Assembly (NCBI GenBank): GCA_024803745.1 | Contig: JANJXV010000030.1 | Location: 258,001 to 322,000 of the forward strand | Source: Megascapheus bottae | Lineage: Eukaryota > Chordata > Mammalia > Rodentia > Geomyidae | Length of the DNA: 64,000 bases | Direction of reading: 5' to 3' | Shown: in pieces, positions 1 to 11,800 of the stretch | Numbering within the stretch: position 1 is the first letter of the stretch | Layout of the letters: each line of letters opens with the position of its first letter | Program-made: the position numbers and the translations under genes | The notes under the pieces: model-generated | Database searches by the model: none | What the model was told of the DNA's origin: nothing | The model's input: the letters and a program-made list of their open reading frames with translations, nothing else

Positions 1-191
1 CGCAGCTGATGGGAAACCAGCTGCCCCATGAGCAACTAGAGTCAGAAAATCGCTCCTACCAGACTCAGCTCCTAAATGATGCCAGTCACAGGAGTGAACT
101 GGATACAGGCATTGGGAATGGCTAGGTTATAAGGTATGAAGCACCAGAGCCAGTATTTAAAAAATACCGAAATAGAAATGAATCCATGGAC

Positions 192-390
192 TAGGGAGTT
201 TGGCCTAGTGGTAGAGTGCTTGCCTAGCATGCACGAAGACCTGGGTTCGATTCCTCAGTACCAAATACATAGAAAAAAAAAAGCCAGAAGTGGTGCTGAG
301 GCTCAAGTGGTAGAGCTCTAGCCTTGAGAAAAGCCCAAGGACCATGCTCAGACCCTGAATTCAGTCCCTAGGATTGGGGGAAGAAAAAGA
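192..390 (+). mobile_element. IDL-Geo-like dimeric SINE
   Basis: Left monomer box A TGGCCTAGTGG and box B GGTTCGATTCC are both intact. The right monomer starts at the gaagtggtgctgaggctc motif. It ends in an A/G-rich tail. Confidence 0.8.
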
Positions 391-929
391 AATGAATCCA
401 GTTTTACTTATCAGTGCTATTTCCTAAGTATGTGTGAACATTTCAATGTAGAAATGAAACCATGACCTCATAGCACAAAGAACTATTATTTCTCTATTAA
501 AAGATACATTAAAAACATGACTTTAATTTCTGACCCAAAGCAATCTATTTTAGCTACAAAATATTAAGTTAATTTTAGCATTAGCATTCTTTAATCTTTG
601 AATGTGTCCTTTACCTGAAATTAATAGCATGTGAATGTACTAATCAGTTGTTATGGTCTTTACAGGTTTTACAACTGTGAGGGAAGACCTTACCTTCCCA
701 GAAAACTAATTAGTAAAAATTTATGTAGTCTCCAGTCAGAAGGTGGCAATCCTGAATGTAAAAACAGAATTATTGCTACCAGTAATCCAGAGCATACTGG
801 GAGGACTTATGAAATAAACCGGCAGAAATACATGCCTTGGGTTGGTCTAGTGTGCTGGCTGCTACTCTGAAGAGGCCTCAGTACACTCTCAGGCCTGTCC
901 TAGAGTATAAATGAAAGGCTAACACACTG
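391..929. other. No gene or repeat recognised
   Basis: AT-rich sequence left of the inferred TAF5L 3' end. A 79-codon open frame on the plus strand (631-870) has no family likeness and is taken as chance. Confidence 0.5.
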
Positions 930-952
930 TTTTCTTTTGAAACTAAATACAT

Positions 953-958
953 TTTAAT
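953..958 (-). terminator. Candidate TAF5L poly(A) signal ATTAAA
   Basis: On the minus strand this reads CTATTAAAAT, the commonest variant hexamer. No minus-strand AATAAA was noticed nearer the stop codon. Cleavage would fall about 10-30 bases to the left. Confidence 0.45.
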
Positions 959-1202
959 AGAAAACAAAATACAAAATAACTCTTTCAGAAAACAAACACC
1001 CAATCCTTCTCCCACACATTGGATGTTGTACATCTGGTACACATGTGTGTGCCTGATTCATTCACAACCTGGTCATCAGTGCAGAGTGGGAGCAAATGAT
1101 CACAGGAGAAAAAGCCGGTGAATAAAGTCATTTAGAAACTCAGCGTTTCCTAAAGCTATCTGTGATTAATTCCAAATTATTCTTTAGCATAATCTTTTCT
1201 CG

Positions 1203-1285
1203 GTGCTAGGGATGAACCAGAGCCTAGCGCATGCTAGGCAAGCGCTGTACTACTGAGCAACATCCCTAGCCTGTCATAATTGTTT
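1203..1285 (-). mobile_element. ID-type tRNA-derived SINE monomer
   Basis: Reverse complement of an ID-like head: the block agcgcatgctaggcaagcgc is the classic ID segment reversed. It lies inside the TAF5L 3' UTR. Confidence 0.6.
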
Positions 1286-2018
1286 TCTTCAGGGGAAAGA
1301 ATTATTGTGCAGCTATGAAAATAATCTTTTCCACCACTACTGCAACTGCCCAATTTCAACTCCACTTCTAGAAACATGTCACCTGGCAGGAGTGTCCCCA
1401 AGAATTCCCTTTCGCCTGATACACGGGGCCACCAAATTCTCTGAATTCCCTGAACCTCAAAATTCCAAGTGTCATTGCCAGTGCCAGGAGGCAAACCTAA
1501 AAGATAATCAGAGAAGGTCCTTCCTCTCTGCCAGTGCTAGGTTTCTTCCTCTCTATAGCAATTATAATAATAACAATGCTAATAAAAAAAAATCCTGGTT
1601 CTCTTGTCATAGAGAAACGGAAAGAATTTGCCAAGACCATCCCTTCCTTTTCTTTTCCTTTGCTGTGCTCACTTCCCTCCAAGGGTGGAGCAGTGGCACC
1701 TCCCTCAGCTGCTCCAGGGAGCCCTCTGCAGCTGCCCCAGCCAAACCCACCAGGGAGAGGATGAGAAAGTGCTTTGCACACGAGGGCAGGCAGGTTCTCT
1801 GAGAACTCACAAGTGACCTCTAGTTCTCACTCAGAGTCTAGATGCCACCTGCCCCATTGCCCTGGGATACTGGGGCTATGTGCAAGAGCTGAGCAGGGAG
1901 GGCCCAGGAGGGGGAAGGGTTGGTTCTTCCACAATCAGGGATTCAGTCTCAGCATGTTCATGACTGTGGCCACGGATCTCCTAGCCCCGGCAGCCCACAA
2001 CCACCAAGACAGAAAATA

Positions 2019-2816
2019 TCAATGTTCTTGATTTTCTTGTGTGATTCCAGTCACCAGAAGTAGGTTGCAGGCCATGAACTGCACACTCAGGACATTGCTC
2101 ATCTGCCCTGTGTACACACCCACCAGCTCGCTAGACGAGCCATCAGCAGGCGTGCTGCAGCATGTGTTCCTGATGTCCCAGACACGCACAGAGTTGTCCA
2201 TGGAGGCAGAAGCGACCAAGCCGCTGTCTGGGCTGAAGGCCAGGCTAGTGATGCTGTCTGTGTGGCCTCTCAATTCTTTAAAAAGAGTCCCAGAGGCCAG
2301 GTCCCACAGCTTCAACCGTTGGTCCTCACCCGCAGAGGCCAAGTACTTACCATTGGGAGAAAAGGCAAGGGAGAGCACAGGGCCACGGTGGCCTGTGAAG
2401 AGCCGCACCGAGTTCCCCTGCTGGGCACTCCACAGCCGCACAGTCTTGTCAGTTGAGCCTGTGGCTAAGTAGTTTGAGTTAGGGTGGAATCGGACACAGT
2501 CCACATCTGCCAAGTGCCCTGCGTATATCCTCAGCGGGTACGTCCGATCAAAGGACCACAACCTGGCAGTTCGGTCATGGGAGCCACTGGCAAAGTACAG
2601 GCTATATGGACTTATGTCCAGGTCCCACACAGGGTAGGCGTGTCCTTGGTACAGCACAGTGTTGGTAAAACTCCCCAGGTCCCAATATCTGATGGACATG
2701 TCTTCGGAGCAAGACAGCAACCCAGAGCTGTCCGCAAGGAACCGTGTGCTATACACTGGGCCACAATGACCCCGGAGTATCTTCATCTCTGTGCCCACGC
2801 TGTCATCCTCCTCCTC
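2019..2816 (-). CDS. TAF5L: TAF5L coding exon 5 (terminal), WD40 propeller
   Basis: This exon encodes residues 325-589. The acceptor reads tgctatgtccag|GAG on the minus strand, phase 0, and the stop is TGA at 2021-2019. It opens with an acidic stretch ([11 protein letters not shown]), followed by about six WD40 repeats. Visible repeat landmarks are [46 protein letters not shown] and [13 protein letters not shown], each with its closing WD or LW dipeptide. The C-terminus is [11 protein letters not shown]. An open frame runs 5 codons upstream of the acceptor, but those codons are intronic. Confidence 0.95.
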   Translation of the reverse strand, partial: EEEDDSVGTEMKILRGHCGPVYSTRFLADSSGLLSCSEDMSIRYWDLGSFTNTVLYQGHAYPVWDLDISPYSLYFASGSHDRTARLWSFDRTYPLRIYAGHLADVDCVRFHPNSNYLATGSTDKTVRLWSAQQGNSVRLFTGHRGPVLSLAFSPNGKYLASAGEDQRLKLWDLASGTLFKELRGHTDSITSLAFSPDSGLVASASMDNSVRVWDIRNTCCSTPADGSSSELVGVYTGQMSNVLSVQFMACNLLLVTGITQENQEH

Positions 2817-5800
2817 CTGGACATAGCACATAAAAGAAAATATTTAGCAAGCAGAGGAAAATGCATCCATGACAGGGAAAGACTGAGAGCAGGGCTGCTT
2901 GGGAAGTTTGTCCATCACAGGATGGCCCTTACCCTTTGAGGCCAGTCTAGAGACACAGCAGAAAGAAAGCTCTTTATAACCTAAAACGTGATGGCCTTAA
3001 GTGTGCTCTGCAGCAACATCACTTCAAAGACACACACACACAATGTTAATTTTAAATTCTGGCTCTAAGTTTGTAAATCCTGATTCTTAGATTGAAGATA
3101 ACATATAAAGTTTCTAGATACTGTCTTTACTATGGTGGTGTCTTTGTAAGCTGTGAAGTTGCTTCCTGTTATTATGACATGAAAAGAAACCCAGAGCCAG
3201 GCACAGAGTTGCCTATCTCTAATTCTAGCACTCGCAAGGCCAAGGAGGCAGGAGGATTTAGAGTTTGAGGTCGGCTTGGGCTACATAATGAGACAGGCCG
3301 GGGGTGTAGGTCAGTGATAGAATGCACAAGTGTAGGTCAAATTTAAGGACTGGAAAAGAACCTAGGCAGGTTCATGACTCCCACGAGGGGGCTAAGGATG
3401 AGAGCACAGTAAGGTCACGTGATACCCTACCACCTCACCACCAGCCACAAATTGCTCATAACGCAGAAAAAATGAAGATGGAAGTCCAAAACATTCCTCC
3501 AAGGTGACAAAGTAAGGTATATAGATGTAATCCTGATTAAACAGAGCAAGTGACTCATGAGATTGCCACTAATGGTCCTGCGGATCAGAACCCACACCCA
3601 CAGCCAGCCCACAAGAACGTTGCTACCTCCCTCATAACTAGAATCATGTCTATGGTAGGTTTTACTTGCACACAAAGCAAGGCAAAGACTCATACGCCAC
3701 ATGGCCCTGTGGTCTAAGGTTTTCTTCTGGTGAGATGGGGACCTTCTTTCTGCCAAGGGCCATTAAGACATTTGTAACATTAGTTTCAGACCATACAAAA
3801 AGCCTATGAGAACATCCATGTCTATCCTACACCTGTCAAATACCCCCCACCTTGGCCCTACAGGGAAAGGGAACCTTCTACTTCACTTGGGAAACTACTA
3901 TTAAAGTATAACAGCTCGAGGATGCACACATGGATGGCACAGAACAGATGCTGATGTCTGTGAATACTCACAATGGCTATTTACTGCCGCCATTAGCAAT
4001 ACATAAGCATCTGGAACTTGGGGCTCGGGCTCCACTAAACACCTAACTTTTAGATTACAGCAATGCTTTGAAATCTCACACGACCCAATGCACTGCACTG
4101 GGAAGTTTATATTAGGAGAGAGAGGGAGAAAGAGGGAAGAAGAGAGGAAGAGAGGTGGGAGGGGGAAAGAGATGGGGGAGGGAGGGAAGAGAGTTCACAG
4201 GTCAATTACACAGAGATCTCAGGTAGTGCACTGTAGAGTGGAAGCAAGCCTTCACCTCTGAGGCATCTGCCTGGAGGTGGAGTAAATGGACCATAACTCC
4301 AGCCAGCAGGGCCCAAGCCGGAAAAGTGCCCAGTTGATGGTAAAATCCAAGAAACGGAGATAATAGAACTTCTGCTTGGCAGGCTGGCATTGCCAGGTCT
4401 CTGACAGGACTACAGCCTAAAATAAACAAGTTGTGTCTGTTAGCATGGCTCAACCTAGTCTCACAGGCACCCGGGTCTGCAGTCAGCACACATAACCCAC
4501 CCTAGGGGGTCTTGGCTCTTGTCTCTCCTACTCACAGTTCTGCCCTGCAGAAACCAAGCAAGCAGACTAGATGTGAAACTTAGATTTGTGAAGTATAATC
4601 ATACGACAATAAACTCTACTATGTAATTATTAAATATGCATAGAATTTAAAGCTTAAATATAAACCTATCTGCAAATATCACTGTACAGCCAGCCCTTGG
4701 TGCTGTGGCTTGCTGATGTATGCCCTAAATCATCAATGTGATGGCTGCATGCTCTATGCTAAGACATCTCAGAACCCTGACTCTCACAGCACTCCCTACA
4801 CAGACAAACTTTTGAGGTCTGACTTTAGTTTAGAGTGGTTCTCTAGAACTATCCAAAGTAAAGCTACCTTTGGCTAGGCTTTCAAGTGTTTTAAGACTTG
4901 TAGAGCACTCACCTAGCAGGCACAAAGCCCTGGGTTAGATTCCTTAGCACCACATACACAGAAAGAGCTGGAAGTGGTACTGTGGCTCAAGTGGTAGAGT
5001 GCTAGCCTTGACAAAGCTCAAGGACAGTGCTTAAGCCCTGAGTTCAAGCCCCAGCCACAGCCCAAAAAAAAAAAAAAATTCAGTATAAAAAAAAGACTTG
5101 CGAACAAGGTCAAGTCACTGGTAAACATGTAAGAGATGACAGCAACTTGAATTAAAAGAGTAGAAAATGTGACTGCTAGCTAGTGTGAGATGACATGTAG
5201 ATTTCTAAGACTTAGAACAAAGACATTTATATACTGAATTTCACAAATGGCAATACTGTTTGCGTGCTGAGATAAAACTACCCATATTGGATTACAAAAA
5301 TACATTAAAGGTTATGGGCACATTTGTGTGTTAGAACACCTGCCTATCAGTTGTGAAGCCCTAAGTTCAAATCCTTGTACTGCAAAACAGCAACGATAAT
5401 GCAATCATTAAAACTTTAGAACTGACCCAGTACACCTTCCAAAGGTTCAGGACAACACTGCAAATCCAACTTCATTTAAGTAATGAAGAGGGGGGGAGTG
5501 TGCTTTTGGCTATTGTTTTCTGTTTGTTGCTATTAGTTTTGTTTTCTCTTAGTGTTGGGGAACTGAACCTAGGGCCTTTCATGTCGTAAAGCAAGTACTC
5601 CACCACTGCACTGCATTCCCAGCCCTGCTTTTCTTTACACTCAGATAAAATTCACAAAGTTAAGCATACAACTCATTGACTTCAGTGCAGAGTTGTGCAA
5701 CATGTCCACTTCTTTGCAAATCATTTTGATATGGTCGGACCTTTCCTGTTTCCCATTATCTCTACAATCCCAGTGGCTTCAACATTTACTTTTGATCCTT

Positions 5801-8800
5801 GTACTGAAAGTCTTTGTTGTGGTTATATTTAAGAAAAAAAAAAAAAAGGCCAAATTCTCACTGGATTAACTATCCGAGCTAATTTAAAATGTTGCTCCTG
5901 TCAGAAAAGTTCCTCGAAACTGCTGAGAGTGCAGAAGCCCAAGTGAGAACCCTCAGCAACAGGATGGTCACCCCAACTCCAGGGCTGAAGTTACGTTTGT
6001 TCACAGTGAAGCAGAGGCCAGAGCCTGCACTATTTCAATACGGGTATGAATAAACCAGAGGGCCAAGTGCGCTGTCTGTGAAGACAGCCTTTTCCTGCTG
6101 CCACCTTCCGCTCAGGCTCAAGAAACATCTCCTTTTTCCTTCCAACCAGCAACTGGGTTCTGCTTTCACTTTTTTTTCCCCACTGCTACTACCCCAGCTC
6201 ATGCTATCAATACTGTGACAGTGACAGTGTATCACTTCCTTCCTATCTTACTCCTTAGCACCAGTCACATTTAATTCCTTTACTCTCTTGAGTTCCTCAC
6301 ACAACTTAAATCCAAGTCTCTACAATTCCTTGGAAACCTAAGGTTCCTCTACATTAATGCTCTAGGTAATTTCCAAACTCTAAATCATCAGTTAGTAGGA
6401 AAAGGCTTTTTGTTTGCTTGTTTTTAAATCACCAAGAGCAATATCCTTCAGTTGTACCCGGAGCAACAGCTACAATGGTCTCCAGTGCAGTCTGAAAGTT
6501 CAAGCTCAGTGAAGAGCAAGAGTAAATATTTGGGAGGGTTTCTCAGAGTCCTAGAAATCAGAGCTGTGCATGGGAATCCAGACTACTCATGTATGAACCC
6601 TCATTATACGGCCTCAGATGCCAAACCAAAGTTCAAAGACCACATGACTCAGAACAGGAAAGACCAGATCACAGCTCTCTGGTGTGTACAACAGTCCTGA
6701 GATCCTTATCAGCTTCTGTCTCCCAAAGTGATTTTCACTCCAGTGTTTTCACATGCATCGCTACTATCCAGGTCTCCTTTGGCTCGTGTGCTGCAGTGGA
6801 GATTCCAAAGAACGAGACCTGGGGGGCCGCTTACCCTTCTCACAACTATCTCAACCCAAGCACTTGGTAGGTCATTACAAGACTTTGAGGACACAGCAAC
6901 TCTACTCTCTGTAGCATACCACCCCCACTCTGCGTGCATGCCTGTGTGTGTGCATGGGTACTTGGGTTTGAACTCAAGAGTCTCACCCTTGCTCTCTCAT
7001 TTGAGCAAGCACTCTACCAGTTGAGTAACAGCTCCATGTCTGACTTTTTGGTATTTAATTGGAGATAAGAGTCTCATGACTTTCCTGCCCAAGCTGGCTT
7101 TGAACTGTAATTCTCAGATCACAGCCTCCTGAGGTGCTAGGATAAGTGTGAGACATCAGTGCCCTGGCTTGTCACTTTTGTTTGTTTGTTTGTTTGTTTT
7201 TTTTGGTGGTGCCAGGCCTGGGGCTGGCTTGAACTCAGGGCCTGGGTACTATATCTGAGCTTTTCTATTTAAGTTTAGTGCTCTACCACCAGGCTTCACT
7301 TCTGGCCTTTTTGGTGGTTGATTGAAGCCCCATCTGGCTTTGAACAGCAATCTTCGGATCTCAGCCTTCGGAGTGTGACCTGTGCATGTGGAGCAAGAGG
7401 ATGGTGGCAAATGGGCTCAGCTGGTGCTGGCTTCAGATGACCAGTCCCAGAGTCCTGACTGCTGATGGGGCTATGAGACTGCATGCTTTCTGCGGGTGAA
7501 GACACTGCTCACTAGTCTAAGTGCATACCCTGACTCTGCAGTCCTGATTATGACTGTTGTGCCTATGCAGCACATACACCTCAGTTCACCCATGAACTGG
7601 TGCACAAACACAAACCTGACCTACACAGTCAACATCAGATGGAGGTCTTTTAATGGGGTTCCGCAGTAGAACCTGCTTTCCCAGCAGTAATCAATACTGA
7701 CTGAGGAACAGCTTTCCCACCTAGTTAGGTATGGTCAGGACTCAGTAGCTGATCTATAGGGCTTGAATTGGGAGGAAAAATGTGGGTGCCCCTCCTCACC
7801 GAGACTTGTCAGGTATGGGAAGACAAAGTGGGATCCTACCTCCTCTTCCAGAGTGTCACAAGCCAGGCGGATGCGGGAGGTGTCCACACGGCGGGGCTCT
7901 GACTTCAGTTTCTTAGAACGCAAGCTCCACAGCTTGATGCAGGAGCTGTCAAACCCAGCAGCAAGCAGCTTGCTATCAGGAGAGACTTCTGCCGTGTTCA
8001 GCAGCTGCTCTGTGTTATAGAAGGCATAGAAGCAGATGGTGGTGAGGGAAGGAGGCCCGTCCTTGACACGCTTGATGCTCTCCTGTAAGACCTCCAAAGC
8101 AGCCTCGTTCTGCAGAATAGGGCTGGGCACCTCTGGAGGCTCCAGGCTGCTGCTCTCACTACGGGAGGAGCCGCCACTGGCATAGAGCTGGTAGTCTGTC
8201 CTCTTGGCGGGCTGCACGTCCAGGTGAATGTGCACAGTAAGGACTTTGCACAGGGCAGTGTTGTTGTCACTCTGGAGGTAGCGGATCAGGTAGTTGTAGC
8301 TGTCTTCTTGGAGACGGACCACGTACTTGTTGTCTAGGAATGCTCGGAGCTTGAAGTTGGACAGGATGTCCTGGAAGGTCTGCGTGGTCTGCAGCTGCTC
8401 GATGATATCCTTCTGGCTTGCATTCTGCAGGAACATCCCATGGAAGCGGCTGTAGAAGCTTTCCACGGTACTCTTCGGGCTGCTCTGGACCAGGTTGAGG
8501 TGGAGGTAGACAAAGAGGGGGTAGAGGAGAGGCATTACTTCATGGCTGTGCTGGGAGTCAGAATCTGCAATGAAAAGAAAAGGTGACACTCAGCAGGCTT
8601 ACGAAACAGGTGCCTTCCTGGGAGCCCCATACCCTAACTCCTGGTTAGGACCCTTTCCTACAGACGGATCAAAACCTCAGTTTGCAGGGAATTCTGCAGT
8701 TTCAAAGCCTTTCTGAAAGAGGAAGGAGAACAGCTTCTGAGACCGGAGGTTTAGCCCAGGGAGTAGAGGACTTGCTCTCACTCATAAGAACTTAGCAGCT

Positions 8801-11800
8801 CTTGAGCAAAGGCTTTAGAGTTCAGCATCTTCTCCAATATGAAAGCAGTTCTAAAATCAGAAACCCCCCACTTCTACGGCCCTTCAACACACTCCATTAT
8901 AATTTTAAAAGCAATGAACAGGCCCAGGAGGATGGCCTACTGGTAGAGTAGTCAACTAGCATGCACGAAGCCCTAGGTTCAATTTTTCAGTACCACATAC
9001 ACAGAAAAAGCCGAAAGTGGTGTTGTGGCAGAAGTGATAGTGTGTTTAGCCTTGAGCAGAAGTGCTCAAGGACAGTGCCCAGGCCCTGAGTTTAAGCCTC
9101 AGGACTGGCAAAAAAAAAAAAAAAAGCAATGAACAGAATATTCAAAATGATATGGATACCACACTTAAAGGAAGTTTTGACAAGAGACTGTAGCCTGTAA
9201 AATCACAGCACACACAATGGGTTCATTGACACATCAGTTATCCATGATGGAATGCCCTAATGATAAGATGACAATGTTCATACCAAGTTGTCTTGCCAGC
9301 TTTCTCATTCTGACTTCGTTAAAAGCAAAAAACATTACAACTTAAGCTGTGGACTGTGATGCAAGGATATAGCCCCCCTTCTGGGAACACATTAATGCAT
9401 TTTTGGCTGCACAGGATAGTAGGGTTGTGCTAGGAAATCACCTGGTGCTACTGTTTTGTTTTTACACTCTTGTAAATGTCTTTACTCAGAGACTGAATAC
9501 AGCACATGAAGAAGCCACATGTGCCAAGCTGAAAAGGGGCGGGATTACGATGGCAGCAATGGTGCCCGGGTCTTTGATTAGGTATGGTTTTAGATATGCA
9601 GTGAAGATTTTTTTCACAAGAGATGGAATACTGAGTTGGTAGACAAGGTTTAAAGTAAGCAGACTTAAAAAGGAATAGGCTACTCCTGTAATCCTAGCCA
9701 TTCAGGAGGCTGAGATCTGAGGATCTCAGTTCAAAGCCAGCCCCGGCACCAAAGTCTGTGAGACTCTTATCTCCAATTAACCATCAAAAAACCCAGAAGT
9801 GGAGCTGTGGCTCAAAGTGGTAGAGCGCTAGCCTTTGGACTACAGTATCAACCCTTCTTTGTGTACCAGCCTGACAGCTGTCCTGCAGATTTGGGATTTG
9901 CCAACTTCCATATCTCCATCAGGCATGCCCTTATATCTCTTTCTCTATAAATATCCTATTGGTTCTTTTTGTCTGGTAAAACCTGACTAATCAGAATCTG
10001 ACTAATGCTGATGTTGATACTTTTTAAAAATCTATAATGCCTTGGAGAATGTCTGGAAAATTTCTGAAATACCAAGCTATGATAGATACACAAAGGACAC
10101 AAAGACTCAGCTCTAACACACTACACTTCCAACATACGTTGTTGAGGAATGAAGGGTTCTACAACTTAGAATCCTAGTTTTTCAAATGAGAGGTATTTTA
10201 AATTGTAAATTTAGGAAAAAACTGGCAGGAAACATTGGTGGTAGCTGCTCTGCTTTAAAACAAAGAAGTACATTGCTACTTTAACTGAAACTGTCCTTCC
10301 TTATCTGGAGCCAAGTGTGCCACCTGTAACCTAAGATCAGCTTGGAAGTGAGATGATCTTACTTGCCACTCCAAATTTTGTTCCCTTGCAATAATAACTT
10401 TCTGTGTTTGGCTGAAAGCACACTCATAAAATATCCTTTCCTAATGTGAAAGTAACACACCATAAAGAAAGTGTGCCCTTTTCCTCCAACTGTCCACTTA
10501 CTATATACTCAACAACTAAGTGCCCTGTGACCCCAACTCTGAGGCTGAGCAGCTGCCTCTGCCTCATGCTGTGAGGTAAAGCTGGGGGGAGGGGACCAGT
10601 TGGTTTTGTAGACTGCTAAAGAGAAAGAGGACCTGGGAGCAAGAAAGCCAGGAGGGCAGGGCAGGGCATGGCAGCAGTTGTGTGCAGGAACACAAGGAAC
10701 AGTGCTGTGGGCAATGGGGTTCCTTCACTAGGAGCAAATGAACGTGACAGAAGGGGTCAAGAAGTGTGGTACCTCAAAGTGTGGCCAAACCCCACAGAAA
10801 GTAAGAGAACCAGGACAAACAAGGCTTGCTTTGGCCCAACTTAATGCTTTTGTTTTTAAATAAACTGACTTCTGTGAGTGCTATGGAAAACCATTTTCTG
10901 CTGCTTAATCACTAGTCAGATTTTGGCCTCATGTACACTCTCATTCATGACATGCTGAGTGAAAACACATTCATTATACTCTAACTTTATTAAAAGACTT
11001 CCTTTCAGCATGTCGTTGGGATTGGACTAATGCTTGTGTCCCACATCTCAATATCTGGTGTTCAACAAGTATCCATCCACTTGCTTTGGTTATGCTCTTT
11101 GGAGACAACATGGGGGAGAAAATGTTCTAGGAAAAGTAGTTGACAAATATCAATAACTCTCCCCCAAAATCTAACAGATGGATTAAAGAAACAAAATATG
11201 GATAAAATCACAGACAGTCCTCTCAATTCTGAAACCAGATTAAACATCATAAGGATGTGACTGATGGGTTGCAATCTGCTGGAATGTAAATTTCAAGGCA
11301 AAAAACTCCAAGATGAAAATAAGGGGGCTGAGAATGTGGCTTCACCGTAGAGTACTTGCTAGCAAGCATGAAACCCTGGGTTCAATTCCTTAGTACCACA
11401 TACACAGAAAAGGCTGGAAGTGGCACTGTGGCTCAAATGGTAGAGTGCTAGCCTTGAAGAGAAAAAAAAAAAAAAAAGAAGCTCAGGGTCAGTGCCCAAG
11501 CCTTGAATAAAAGCCCCATGACAAAGAAAGATAAAGAGAAAGAGAAAGAAAGAGAGAGAGAGAGAGAGAAAGAGAGAAAGAGAGAGAGGGAGAGAGAGAA
11601 CAAATGAGGGAGGGAGGAAGGCAGGGAAGGAGAAAGCGAGAAAGCAAGCAAACAAGCAAGCAAGCAAGGGAGGGAGGGGGGAGGAAAGAAGGACTCACAC
11701 ACAAAAAAGATGGTATTGTCAAATATAGAAGTTCCCCATCAACAACCCCAAAAGCACTGTCGGGCGCAGTGACTCATGCCTGTAATCCTAGCTACTCAAG

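Larger units (their letters stand above)
935..2018 (-). other. TAF5L: TAF5L 3' untranslated region (inferred extent)
   Basis: This is non-coding sequence between the TGA at 2021-2019 and a minus-strand ATTAAA at 958-953. The ~1.1 kb length is plausible for this gene but is inferred from the signal only. It contains an antisense ID-like element (about 1203-1285). GC is moderate and falls toward the distal end. The short ORFs on both strands show no family likeness. Confidence 0.55.
2817..7839 (-). other. TAF5L: TAF5L intron 4
   Basis: GT-AG intron of 5.0 kb. It holds a B1-plus-ID dimer, IDL-Geo and B-type SINEs, an ID-type monomer in each orientation, a purine tract (4114-4194) and an L1M-like fragment. 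I see no exon-like block between 3350 and 4870 or between 5830 and 6950. Confidence 0.85.

Noticed and set aside
192..390. tRNA genes suggested by A and B box motifs in many places
   Set aside because: These motifs recur in dispersed SINE copies with poly(A) tails and no foldable acceptor stem, so no functional tRNA gene is called.
1..930. ABCB10, the neighbour of TAF5L in human
   Set aside because: No ABC-transporter coding sequence is visible. In human it lies further beyond the TAF5L 3' end, so it is probably outside the window.
11359..11722. Overlapping Ser/Leu/Phe-rich minus-strand frames
   Set aside because: They are translations of the GA-rich tract and the adjoining SINE.
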